Positions 25,808-36,800 of a stretch of DNA of 51,032 bases are shown here, piece after piece (within the stretch, counting starts at the first letter, position 1; the number at the start of each line of letters is the position of its first letter). Position numbers and translations under genes: made by a program. Source of the DNA: Eubacteriaceae bacterium CHKCI004 (GTDB lineage Bacteria > Bacillota > Clostridia > Lachnospirales > Lachnospiraceae); NCBI GenBank assembly GCA_900016875.1, contig FCNR01000077.1:1-51032 (forward strand), written 5' to 3'. The notes below the pieces were generated by a model that saw only the letters and a list, made by a program, of their open reading frames with translations, searched no databases and was not told where the DNA came from.

Positions 25808-26593
25808 TTATCCCAAAGCTACATCAAGAACCATCATCACAACAAATCCGACTGCGAAAGCAATGGTTCCCGCATTGGAATGTTCTCCTTCCGCCATCTC
25901 CGGAATCAACTCTTCCACCACAACATAAATCATGGCTCCCGCCGCAAAGCTAAGCAGGTAAGGCAGAGCCGGAACCACCAGTCCCGCCGCAAGAATCGTA
26001 AAAAACGCCGCCAGCGGTTCCACGATTCCCGTGAGCGTGCCGTAAAGGAACGAACGTCCCTTGCTCACCCCCTGGGCTTTTAACGGCATGGAGATGATCG
26101 CCCCCTCCGGGAAATTCTGAATGGCGATTCCCAGAGCCAGCGCTAAAGCACCCATAGCGGAAATATCCACATTTCCCTGTATCCATCCGGCAAAAACCAC
26201 ACCGACTGCCATCCCTTCCGGAATATTGTGCAGTGTCACCGCCAGAAGCAGCATTGTCGTCTTCGAAAGAGATGTCTTTGGTCCTTCTGCTTCCTCGCTG
26301 TTCATATGCAGATGCGGAATCAGCTCATCAAGCAGCAGCAGGAAACCCATACCAAGAAGAAACCCCGCAGCCGCCGGGATAAATCCCCATTTGCCCATGT
26401 GTTCCGACTGTTCCAGAGCCGGAATCAGCAGACTCCACACGGAGGCCGCCACCATAACGCCGGCGGCAAATCCGGTCAGCACCCGCTGCACTCCTTCATG
26501 CAGATCCTTCTTCATGAAAAATACGCAGGCTGCGCCCAGAGTCGTTCCCGCAAACGGCAGCAAAATCCCTCTTATAATCTCAAAATCCAGCAT
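25808..26593 (-). CDS. ZIP family metal transporter
   Basis: Integral membrane divalent-metal (zinc/iron type) importer of 261 residues with about eight helices. Helix IV carries HNIPEGMAVGV and helix V NFPEGAIISMPL, the metal-binding signatures of the ZIP family (His, Asn and Glu ligands). The cytoplasmic loop between helices III and IV has a short His-containing stretch (LIPHLHMNSEEAEG). The ATG at 26593 has AAAGGAAAG in front; the open frame continues 61 codons upstream, but that extension is not ZIP-like. A LysR regulator is encoded upstream on the same strand beyond a terminator. Confidence 0.92.
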   Translation of the reverse strand: MLDFEIIRGILLPFAGTTLGAACVFFMKKDLHEGVQRVLTGFAAGVMVAASVWSLLIPALEQSEHMGKWGFIPAAAGFLLGMGFLLLLDELIPHLHMNSEEAEGPKTSLSKTTMLLLAVTLHNIPEGMAVGVVFAGWIQGNVDISAMGALALALGIAIQNFPEGAIISMPLKAQGVSKGRSFLYGTLTGIVEPLAAFFTILAAGLVVPALPYLLSFAAGAMIYVVVEELIPEMAEGEHSNAGTIAFAVGFVVMMVLDVALG

Positions 26594-26760
26594 AAATCTT
26601 TCCTTTCCCAAACATTTACTCTCCTGCGTCTGCACAGCAATCTGTATACAGTATCCTCCGGACATCTCCGCACTGTACGCCGCAGCAAGAGTATAGGCTA
26701 TTATACCATTTTTCCGGAAAAAAAACAGTTTTTGCACAGTATTTTTTCTGTAATAACAAA

Positions 26761-26794
26761 GAACAGTGAAAACCAACGGCTGTTTTCACTGTTC
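26761..26794 (-). terminator. rho-independent terminator after the LysR gene
   Basis: A perfect 13-bp stem (26761-26773 with 26782-26794) with an 8-nt loop is followed on the minus strand by TTTGTTATT. It lies 12 bp past the lysR stop. Confidence 0.85.
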
Positions 26795-26806
26795 TGTCTT
26801 TTTCTG

Positions 26807-27682
26807 CTATTCTTTTTCGACATAATCCCGAAAAAAATCGATAAATGCCGTGGCTGCCGGAGAAAAAGGCTGTACTTTTTTCCAGACAAGAACCGTGCGG
26901 CTTTCCAGGCGGGGCGCAAGGGGAACAAAACTAATGCCGTCATACCTGCAGTCCAGCCGTATTGTCACCGCGACTCCCACCTTTCCGCTCACCATGGCCG
27001 CCATATTATACTGAAGATTACCGCTGGCAACCAATTTCATCTTATCTGAGCAGGAACCAAACCAGTTGCGTATCTGCTGATGCACCATTTCTCTTTGTCC
27101 AAACAGCAGCGGATAGGAAACAAGGTCTTCCGGTCTGACGCTCTCCTTCCCCGCCAGCGGAGAATCATCCGGCACAAGAACTCCCCATTCCTCTTTTACA
27201 GGAATCTGAATAAATTCGTACTTGCTGATATCCACCGGTTCCAGCAAAATTCCCAGATCCAGCAGCCCTCTCTCCATCCGCTCCTTGATATTATCAGAGT
27301 CTCCGCTGAATATCTCAAACTGAACCAGCGGATGTTTCTCATGGAAAGCAGCGACAACCTGCGAGAGGAACCGGGAGCTTTTCAGCTCACCGCTGCCGAT
27401 GGAAATCTCGCCCATCAGCTCCCCCTCTCTTCTCACAAACTCTCTCTCTGTCTTCTCCGCCAGACTGACAATCTCCTGGGCCCGGCGTTTTAAAAGCATA
27501 CCGTCCTCCGTAAGTATGATCCGGTGCCGGCTCCGCTCAAAAAGTTTCACGCCAAGCTCCTCCTCCAGCTGCATCAGCTGCCGGGACAGCGTCGGCTGCG
27601 TCACATGAAGAAGCTGCGCCGCCTTTGTGATATTTTCTTCTCTTGCCGCCATGAGAAAATATTTCAGTACACGAAGTTCCAT
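26807..27682 (-). CDS. LysR-family transcriptional regulator
   Basis: DNA-binding regulator of 291 residues. The N-terminal winged HTH (residues 1-60) reads MELRVLKYFLMAAREENITKAAQ and LHVTQPTLSRQLMQLEEELG, the standard LysR signature. A C-terminal co-inducer-binding domain follows (about 90-290), including GELMGEISIGSGE and LDLGILLEPVD. The ATG at 27682 has GGGAG; a 15-codon upstream extension was not used. Its own promoter holds a palindrome in an unusually long spacer, consistent with autoregulation. The target is unknown; the ZIP transporter downstream lies beyond a terminator. Confidence 0.92.
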   Translation of the reverse strand: MELRVLKYFLMAAREENITKAAQLLHVTQPTLSRQLMQLEEELGVKLFERSRHRIILTEDGMLLKRRAQEIVSLAEKTEREFVRREGELMGEISIGSGELKSSRFLSQVVAAFHEKHPLVQFEIFSGDSDNIKERMERGLLDLGILLEPVDISKYEFIQIPVKEEWGVLVPDDSPLAGKESVRPEDLVSYPLLFGQREMVHQQIRNWFGSCSDKMKLVASGNLQYNMAAMVSGKVGVAVTIRLDCRYDGISFVPLAPRLESRTVLVWKKVQPFSPAATAFIDFFRDYVEKE

Positions 27683-27768
27683 ACTCTTTCTCCCTTCCGT
27701 ATTAAAGCCGTCGTCCGCCCGGGGCATCTCTCCGACTGCACAGCAGCAATAAAGCTGCCATTTTATTT

Positions 27769-27799
27769 ATTATACCAACCGGTTGTTACAATCGGTCAA
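27769..27799 (-). promoter_or_regulatory. lysR promoter with palindromic operator in a 19-bp spacer
   Basis: On the minus strand a -35 TTGACC (27794-27799) and -10 TATAAT (27769-27774) are 19 bp apart. The perfect 10-bp palindrome CAACCGGTTG (27776-27785) lies inside the spacer. A lengthened spacer with a central palindrome is characteristic of promoters realigned or blocked by a bound regulator. Confidence 0.5.
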
Positions 27800-27851
27800 G
27801 AGAAAAAGTAAAGCAATTCTTTTTTATGCTTTTTTCCGTGTTTCATGCGCG

Positions 27852-30800
27852 TTACTTCACCGTCACCGTAATCTTTTTGCTGACGCCGTTTTGCGCGATG
27901 GCATAGACGGTGGTGGTTCCTTTGCTCTTTGCCTTGATGACGCCTTTTCTGTTCACAGCGGCAATGGTCTCGTCCACTACAACGTAGCGAATTTCATCAC
28001 AGTGCTGCTGGCAGATGCGGTTCTTCGGCAGAACAACGGATGCCTTGATTTTCTTTTTCTTTCCGGCTTTTACGGAAATCTTCGTCTTATTCACTTTTAC
28101 CTTCACCGGGTTGGCGTATCTTGTGCTTCCCGCGGTGACTGCGTGAACCACCGGCGTTTCGCTGATGACAACTCTCTTACCGTTCACCTTCTTAAATGCC
28201 TTGATCTGATATTTGTACCAGGCAGCGCTCTTCAGCTTCTTATGAGTCCAGGTGGTGCGGTCGCCAGAGACGACAGTCTTGACTCTCTTCACCGTCTTTT
28301 CCTGTTTTTTGCTGCGGGTGTTGCAGGTATCGGCCAGAATGATGTATCCGTCCGCGCCGTCCACTTTGTTCCAGGAGAGACGGTTTTTATTTCTTCCCGC
28401 TCTGATCGGTTTTACGACAATCGGCTTCGGAAGCATCTCCGTGCTTTCTGTGTAGCTGTGACCGCAGCGCCGGCAGGTGTAGGTCTTCGTGCCTTCCTTC
28501 TGGGTGGTCGGATCTGTGGACGCTGTCTGCGTGTAATCATGACCAGTGGCTTTGATCACCTGCCCCTTCGCTACCAGCGCGCCGCAATCGGTGCAGTAAG
28601 TATCGCCGGTATATCCGTCTTCGGTACAGGTTGCCTCTTTCGCACCGCGAACCTCTGTGTTCTTGTGCTCGGTCATGGCAAATTCAGCCGACACGGCAAT
28701 ATCTTTCCTGATGTCTGTCAGGGTCACGCTCACAGCTTCTCCGCGATTTGCAGCTTTCGCTTTGGTATTCGCGGCGTCGCCGCCCCATTTTGCAAAACGG
28801 TAATGATTATCCGGCGTTGCGGTAAATGTAACGGCGCTTCCCTCTGCCACAGCGGTGCCGTCGGTGATGACATTGCCGTCATTATCCCGGGCGGTAATGC
28901 CGCCGTGCTCTGTCTGCCCGATAGAGACAGTGTAATAATTTACCGTATCCACCTGGAGACGAATGTCCCTGGTTACATTTTCGATGGTCACCGCGTAGCT
29001 GCCGTCGTCGTTTTTGGTGTAGGATAAACGGTTGCCGGTTTCGCTGCGGGTCTTCCGGCTTTCACCTTCGCCGGCCAGGCGTATATCCGTAATCCACTTG
29101 CCTTCACCCGGCACCAGAGTGAAGCTTACGCTGCCTTTGTCTCGGATTGTGTCTTCGTACTCCGGCTCCTCCGGCAGTGTGTCCGGTATGCGGACAAGGT
29201 TTTCGATATGGTAATCGTTCTTTCCGTCTTCGTCGCTGTCGTAGTCGGTCTCTTCCGGAACGTCCCACGCTTCGATCTCACGGAAGGAAACAGAAACAAT
29301 GGCGTTGCGGTTCAGTCCTTCCAGAAGCAGTGCATTTTCCAGGCCCAGCTCCTGTCCGGTCACGGCAGAGCCGTCGCTGTAAGTGACGGTCCATGCGTCG
29401 ATCATCTGACCGGCCGGAGGCGTCACGGTAAAGCGCACGTTCTTGCCGCTTAATACCTGTACGGATTTGCCCACCGCCTCGATATTCTCATAAGACGTAT
29501 AATCATCGCCGTAACCGGCTGCCACCGCCGGATGGCACTGGTCTTCCAGTCCCTCAGGAATCTCAAAGGATACTTCCACCAGCTCTGCCGGGGAGAACTC
29601 TGCGATGACGCTCTCCGCTCTGGTCACATCTTCGATGGTGTAGGTGAGAGAATCGCTGGCCACACCGTTCCATGCACTCAGGAAACTGTATTCGTCATGA
29701 GGAACAGCTGTGACGCTCACCGTGCTGTGGCGCGGCGCGGTAAATGTACCGTCTTTTATATCCGTCACCGGTTTTCCGTTGAGGGTCACTTCCAGAGTGC
29801 CGCTGCCGGTTCCCGTGGTTCCCACAGTGATCTCGTAGGACGGGATGGCCTCAAACTTCACGTACACCTGCGCGTCCCCGTAGAGAGAATCGATCACGTA
29901 GGTATCCTGTTCATACTGTGTTCCCTCGATTCTTGATTCTTCCGTCATGGACGCATCGGAGTACCAGCCTTCCACCAGATATCCTTCCGCCGGCGTTGCC
30001 TGGAAGGTTACTCTGTTATAGGAAGGAACTGTTGTGCCCGAGGTGATGGCTTCGGCCTCCTGTCCGTCCTTCGCCGTCCTGGCCGTCACTTCTCCCATGG
30101 ACGCATCGTTGCCGCCAAAGGTCACGGTGCCGGTCGCAAGCTCATAGATCACCCTCACCTTGTGGCTTTCTTTGCTGACAGTCAGCGTGTAGCTGTCTTC
30201 GCTTGTCTGGGTGTCAGCGCCGTCCACCATCCAGGTCTTCACGCGGTAATTCTTATCCGGCGCCGCGGTAAAGACAATCTTATCTCCTTTCGCGCCTTTG
30301 TCTCCGCTCCGGAATGGTTCACCGTTCAGGGAAGCGCTCAGACTTCCGCCGGTGTTTTCGCTGCCGCTGATATCCTCCGCACCGAAGGTCACCTGGCAGT
30401 TTGGCTCCTGCGCAAAGACAGCGGTCACCTGTACATTTGCTTCCAGGGTAAGAGTCAGCGGATTCTCTTTCAGGCCATCTTCCGGAACCGTGATTCCGTC
30501 CACCTTCCAGCCGGCAAACTTCATACCGGCGTCCGGTGCGGCGGTAAATGTGATCTCTCTGCCGCCTCTCACACTGGCTCCGTTTGATACCTCATTATGG
30601 TCTGTCACATTTTTGGCAGTTACCGTACCGCCTGTGGCGGACCATGTGACGGTGTACGGCAGCCGGTCAAAGACTGCCTTCACATCGGTGACACTGTCGG
30701 CCTTGATCTCACGGGTAAATGTATTGCCGGTCTCGCCGGATACCATCTCTCCGTCCATCTCCCAGCCCACAACCTCATAGCCGTCTGCAGCCTCGGCAGT

Positions 30801-33800
30801 AAACGTCACTTCCGAATCCGCCGCCAGAGTGTTGCCGGAATAGAACGGTCTTCCGGTACGGTTGTTGACCGCCGTCACCGTGCCGCCGGCCGTCTCGTCG
30901 TCAAGGATGCTCCTTGCGCCGAAGGTCAGCTTGTTTCCTGTCTGTGCCAGCTGCGCCATGACGCGCACCGGCTCTGTATCTTTCTCAGTTACCGTATAAG
31001 TAAATGTATCGTTGTCAGAATTTACCGTGCTGATGCCTTCCGTGACTTCCTCGCCGTTGACAAACCATTTGGCTGCCTCATAGCCTTTGTCCGGCGTCAC
31101 GGTAAATGTGATGACGGAATCCCGGTAAATATCTGTGAGACTGCCGCTCTGTGCCGGTTCTTCTGTAATCTGTCTGTATTCTTCGGCGCCGAAGCGCTCA
31201 ACGGAAACCTCCATGGTTCCGTGTACGCCGTCGCCCAGATCATAGAGACTGTACTCGGTCTTTGTCACCGGAGTGATCGGCTTGAAGGACACGGTCACTT
31301 TTACATCTTCCGTAAAGCCCTGCTCTCCCGGCGTCAGCGTCAGAAGAACATCGGAGCTGTTTTCCACCCGCTCCATGCTGCCGGTCACAGCTTCTGCCGT
31401 ATCTGCAATTACTGTCCCGGCCGCTGCCTCAAGAGTTTCACCATTTATACGAACGGTATCTATCTCATAGCCGTAACCCGGAGATACCGTCAGCACAATG
31501 TCCTCTGTCCGGTATTTATCCAGATAAGCGCCGGACTGCAGTTCCCCGCAGGTTACAGTATTGCCGGCATCCACTCCCGGAATCTCGACCGCCTCGTAGG
31601 TGAGTGTCGGACGTTTTTCCAGATGAACGGTCACCCATGTCTCATCGGAGAGACTGGAAAGAGTGTAGGTTACGGCATCCTTGCCCTCGGCCACAACGGC
31701 TTCCCCGCCGCCGCCCTGCCGGAGCGTCCAGTTCTTCACCTGATATTCTTCCGGAAGACTGGTCGTAAAGTCCACCGGTATGTAGGCGGTGTACGCCGTA
31801 CCGTTCTCAAGCTCCGTGCCATTCCAGGAGGCGCGAAGTACATTTTCCACGTCCACGGTACTTCCGTCTTCGTCAACCGCCGCAAAATGAAGCTGATACG
31901 TCTTCATCTCAGAGACGAGAATCTCCACCCGGAGGTTCTCCTGTACGTTGGATACAGTGTAAGTGCCGGCATTGCCGGAAACCACCTCGTAATCGCCTTT
32001 AGCATCATAGACTCTCCACTCGCGGACGATGTTTGTGTCCGGAAGCTTGGCTGTGAAGGTCAGGGAAGAGCCTCTCCTGGCCGTGCCGTCTTCTGATAAG
32101 CCATCCACGGTAATCTCACAGCCCGGAACCGTGTTGCCTTCGTCATCCACCACGGAAGTCTCCACGGTGTAGAATTCTTCCGGCTCAAACTCCACCTGTA
32201 CGGTGGTATCGGCGGCCAGCCGCTCCAGATCCAGAGTATCGCCTGCATAGATGCTTCCGTCGGCATTGCGCCTGATTACAGGCGTTCCGCTTCCTTCCGT
32301 GACAGTCCACTGTTTTACCACGTAGCCGTTATCCGGTGCTACGCTCAGGCGAACGCTCTTGCCTGCGGCCACAATCTCCGGTGAAGTCAGGGCTGCGCCG
32401 CTTCCCTCGCCGTCTTTTATGTACTGTGCGGTGATGCTGCCGTTATCACCGGCGGAGAATGTCAGTTGGTAGCTGGCTGGCTCAAAGCTTACCTGCACAT
32501 GCATCTCCTTTTTCAGAGCAGGAACGATCAGCCGGTTTCCGCTCACCGTGTAATCTTCCCCTTCGGTCAGCGGCTGTCCTTCTCCGTCTGTCACCGTCCA
32601 TTCCTTCACCTGGAAGTTCTCATGAGCATCTGCCACAAAGGTGATTTTTGTACCTTCCGTGAGAGATGCGCCGGAATCAAAGGCCGCCTGATTATCGCCG
32701 TAGTATCCCCGCAGAGTTCCGTTGGCTCCGGACTCATAGGAGACGCTGCGGACGCCGGCCACGATGTTATAAAGGCCGTTCTCCATGGTTGCGTCATATT
32801 TGTCCAGGAACTGCCGCACAGTCTCGGTATAGGCGGCTTCTCCGTTGCCGCTGCCGCTTCCTGCGCCGGCGTCTTCCGCATCGCTGCCTCCTGCGTCGTC
32901 ATCTCCCGCCTCCGTCTGATAAGCCAGTCCGGTGATATAATCATTGGCTCCGGAGTCCACGGTCAGTTCCGGTCTGCTGGTGATCGTAAGCAGTGTCTCC
33001 GGGCGGAAGGCTTCCGCATCGGTATCAAGGATGGCGGTTTTCTCCGCGTCGCCCGTATAGCTGGTCTTCACCTCGCTGAGTTTCGGAATCTTGTTGGCCG
33101 TATCCGTGCTCGAAATGCCTTTCCTGGACGGTGCCGTAAATGTCACCGGCCGTTTCAGCACATTTACATAGCAGGTAGCTTCATCGTCTCCCACCTGCGC
33201 TGTAAATGTGTAGTCTCCCGGTTTCTCCGGCGTACAGGTCACGCCCGCTGTGCTGCCGGAAAGAGTTTCTTCCTCGATCTTGCCATCGTCCTTCTTATAC
33301 TGCATCTTGTAGACGACAGAGGTACCGGAAGGCAGATCTGTAAGCGTCACATTGCCTGCTTCATCCGTTCTGGCCTCCTTTATAGCAAGGCTGAGGCTGT
33401 CTCCGTAAATGGCGCTGCTCTCTCCCTGCAGCACGTAGCCTACCTTGCCTTCCGGACCGTCCGTGGCAAAATAGCTGGCCGTGCCGGAGGAACTGTTGAG
33501 CATCTCATTGCCGCCGAAGGTAGCCGTTATGGTGTAATTGCCCGCTTTCACCGGCGTCCACGTTGCAGTCGCCGTGCCCTGGCCTTCGCCTGTCACATCG
33601 GCAGAGACAGCGGTGAAATCACCGGTTCTGTTGTTGACCATCTGGAAGGTGACGCCGCCGTCCACCGACTTTCCTTCGCTCAAGGAAGCCACGTTGGCCG
33701 TAAGGGTCACAGAATCGCCGCTCACCGCCGTGTAGACGATTCTTTCCCGCTCTTCCTGTACGGTAACTGCCGATTCTTCCGGAAGCACGTTGTAAGTTTC

Positions 33801-36800
33801 TGAAGCATCAGCCAGTCCCGTCGGCACGATCAGATAGATCTCCTTCATGATGAATCCGGTGACTGGTTCCTCGCCGCCTTCTTCCCCTTCGCCAGTCGGA
33901 GGAATCTCCGGTTCCTCGCCCGAAGAAGTATCTTCCACCTTCTGATAATAGTGAACAACTCCCTGTTCATCGGTCTTCTGATAGAGTCTGACAGCGGAAT
34001 CCTTCCAGTCCTGCCATACCTCATAGATCACACCACCGACGATCTCGGTTCCCGAATTGGAGGAATATACCGGCTCCGGCGCAAGATAGCCGCCCTCATC
34101 GGTCCACTCTTTTACTCCGTCGGTCCATGCCTCTTCTTCGTCAGTCCACAGAGTCATCACGCCGTCGACCATCTGGTACAGGCGCGGACGACCGGAAATG
34201 CCCGCCTCGTTCTTTGCATAGAGGTTCACGAAGACGCCCAGTCCTTCTCCTTCACCGTCTTTTTGTTCTGCCTGCCAGCAAAGGTATTCGGTCGCGGAAT
34301 CGCCGCTTCCCTCCGCCGATTCCGGCCCGTCATATTCGTAGATCTGCTGCTCCGTGCCGGTCAGCCGGTCCGGAGAGAGACCTTCCACGGCCTGGCTTCC
34401 TTCCTCGTCCCAGGCAAAGTAATCGTCCGGCTGGCTCAGAAGGATTCTTCTTGCCGCCGTCTGTCCGGATCCTTCCGAACCGTCCGTGAGGTCTTCGAGA
34501 ATATAGTAGCTGTCGTCGCTCTGGGAGCGGTAAATGTATTCCGGCTGCGCGGTGTTTTCACCTGACTGCACATTTTTATTCTCATAAATCTGATAGGTTT
34601 CCGTTACATTTTCTTCTTTTGTACCGCCGTCTGCACCGACAGTCTCCGGCGTGGTCACCGTCGCCGTGGCGATCACGTTGACGTTTTCTTTTATGGTCTC
34701 TGATATGGAATAATCGGCGCTTCCCGTATTCTTCAATTCATTAAGAGCCGATACGGTCACCTGCGAATCCGCTTTGTCCACGGTGAGCATGCGCGCCTCG
34801 CTGTATGAGTAGGCCCGTCTGCCGTTATGCACCTCTGAGACAACACAGCGGTAACGGTTTCCGTCCATATCTTTTGTGACATTTTTCAGAGTAAGCGTAC
34901 TGCTGCTTCCCCCGATGTTCTCCCACACGGTGGAGTCCGCCGCTCTCTTCTGCCAGGAATAGGTCAGTCCGGTTTCCACGCCCTGGGACGGTGTGGCGTC
35001 CACGGTAAAGGATGCCGTATCGCCCGGCGATACGCGGACGTCGTCGCTGATGCTGTGGATCTCCGGCGCCGGCCCGTCCTTTAAGGTCGTTCCCGTCACC
35101 AGAGACGAATACTCCGACACAACCCGGTCTCCGTTATCATCCACGCCGACGGAACGGATGGCAAAGGTATAATCGCTGCTCGGTTCCAGATCTTCATAGG
35201 TGAAGGAGGTCTCCTCCCCGTCCAGGGTGGCGATAAGAGAATACCCACTGTCCGCCACGCTGTCTTCAAAATACTGATAAATCTCGTAGCTGACCGGTCT
35301 TCTTGCGCCGTGTTCCCAGCTTAATGTAATGGAATCCTGCGTCACCGTATCCACCGCGATATTCTTCGGGAGACTCGGCGGTTCCACCACGTTTCTGACC
35401 AGATATCCGAGCACCGGCACCTCGGTGTCGCCCACATTTGCCCGCCATGTACCGAACTTCCACTGGAAGGAGTACGGATATTCTGTGGACGGAGGGGATG
35501 CCACCGTTCCCGCCTTGGTTACATTATTGTACTCAAAGGTGGTGCTTCCTCCGCCCCAGCCGCCTCCGCCGCTGACGCCGCCCCCGATGGAGAAAACGTT
35601 GTCCTTGCCGCCGGAAAGTCCAACCTTCAGCTCAAAACTGTTGTTGTAGGACTGGCTGGCGCTTGAGGTCTCGCCGGTGGTGATGGACTGGCTTGTCATG
35701 GCCGTCGTGGTGCCGGAAGAACAGGAGACAAAGTCCTTCGCTCCCGTGAAATCCGTAAGCCCCGCGGCGCTTGTCTTATAGGTGGACGGCTGTCCCGGAG
35801 TGGAACCCAGAACGCTGTCGCTGATGACCTTATCCTTCATGGCATCATCCTGTGCGGCCAGCGTATTGTACTCATCCATCTCCATGACGCTGTACACCGG
35901 ATTATCCTGTATGCCCACCGTCATACTGTAAGTCTCTCCGCCTCTGGCCGGGTGGACGTCATAGTAATACAGCGTCACCGGCGTCCGGTACAGAACCACG
36001 CTGTCTTCCATAAAGCCGCCCTCGAAGTTTACGCCGTATTCTATGCTCTTCTCCTGCTCATATTCCCACTCCCATTCATGGCTGTAGGAAGCTTCCGCAG
36101 TAAAACTTAAGATTCCCGGCAGGATGGACTTTTCTCCACTGATATAAGCCCCCGCTGCCGCGGACTTCGTCGTGGATTCACTGCCGCCGGAGCCTTCCAC
36201 CTTCTCAAAGCTGGTGCTTCCCACTCCGTCCGGATATTCATCCATCAGATCCTCAAAATACGGCGCTGCCTGCAGAATCGCCAGTACATTTACATTGGTA
36301 TATGTATATTCCTTGCGGGAATACACCATCGTATCCGTGTCATCGTCGGCGTCCACTGCCGCCAGCGCCACAAAAAGATGATCGCCGCCGCTGTTATGGT
36401 AGCGCACATACTCCCAGAGATTATCGTAATAATTCCCCGGCGCCTGCTGCTCGCCCTCATGCTTCGTTGTTTTCCCCATTACATTTACATTGTAGAAAAA
36501 GTAATTGAGGCTCATCTGTTTGTATCCGGTGGTGTAATATACCTGCTCAATGCCCAGATCATTACCGTCAAAATTGCCGGCCACCGCCGTCTCCATCCAT
36601 GTGTTGCTGATAATATATCCATTGATACCGTCATCAGATTTCGTATATTTATCATAGGTATGTTCATGCGCCCATTCGCTATCCTTAAACTGATACATGG
36701 AACCTTCCAGGAACATTCTCTCACTGTCGTTCCTGCCGTTGATGGCCACACAGGTGAGCGCCGGCGGCGCCTGGATGTTATCGCCCGTGTACAGACCGTC

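Noticed and set aside
26594-26776. 61-codon N-terminal extension of the ZIP transporter
   Set aside because: It does not resemble ZIP N-termini and overlaps the terminator of the LysR gene; a good ribosome binding site precedes the ATG at 26593.
27783-29027. Plus-strand ORF of 414 residues antisense to the 3' end of the giant gene
   Set aside because: It is antisense to a coding sequence with strong domain evidence, and its translation shows no recognisable domain.
30597-33803. Plus-strand ORFs of 499 and 445 residues (30597-32096 and 32466-33803) antisense to the giant gene
   Set aside because: They are antisense shadows of the repeat region; no ribosome binding site or known motif.
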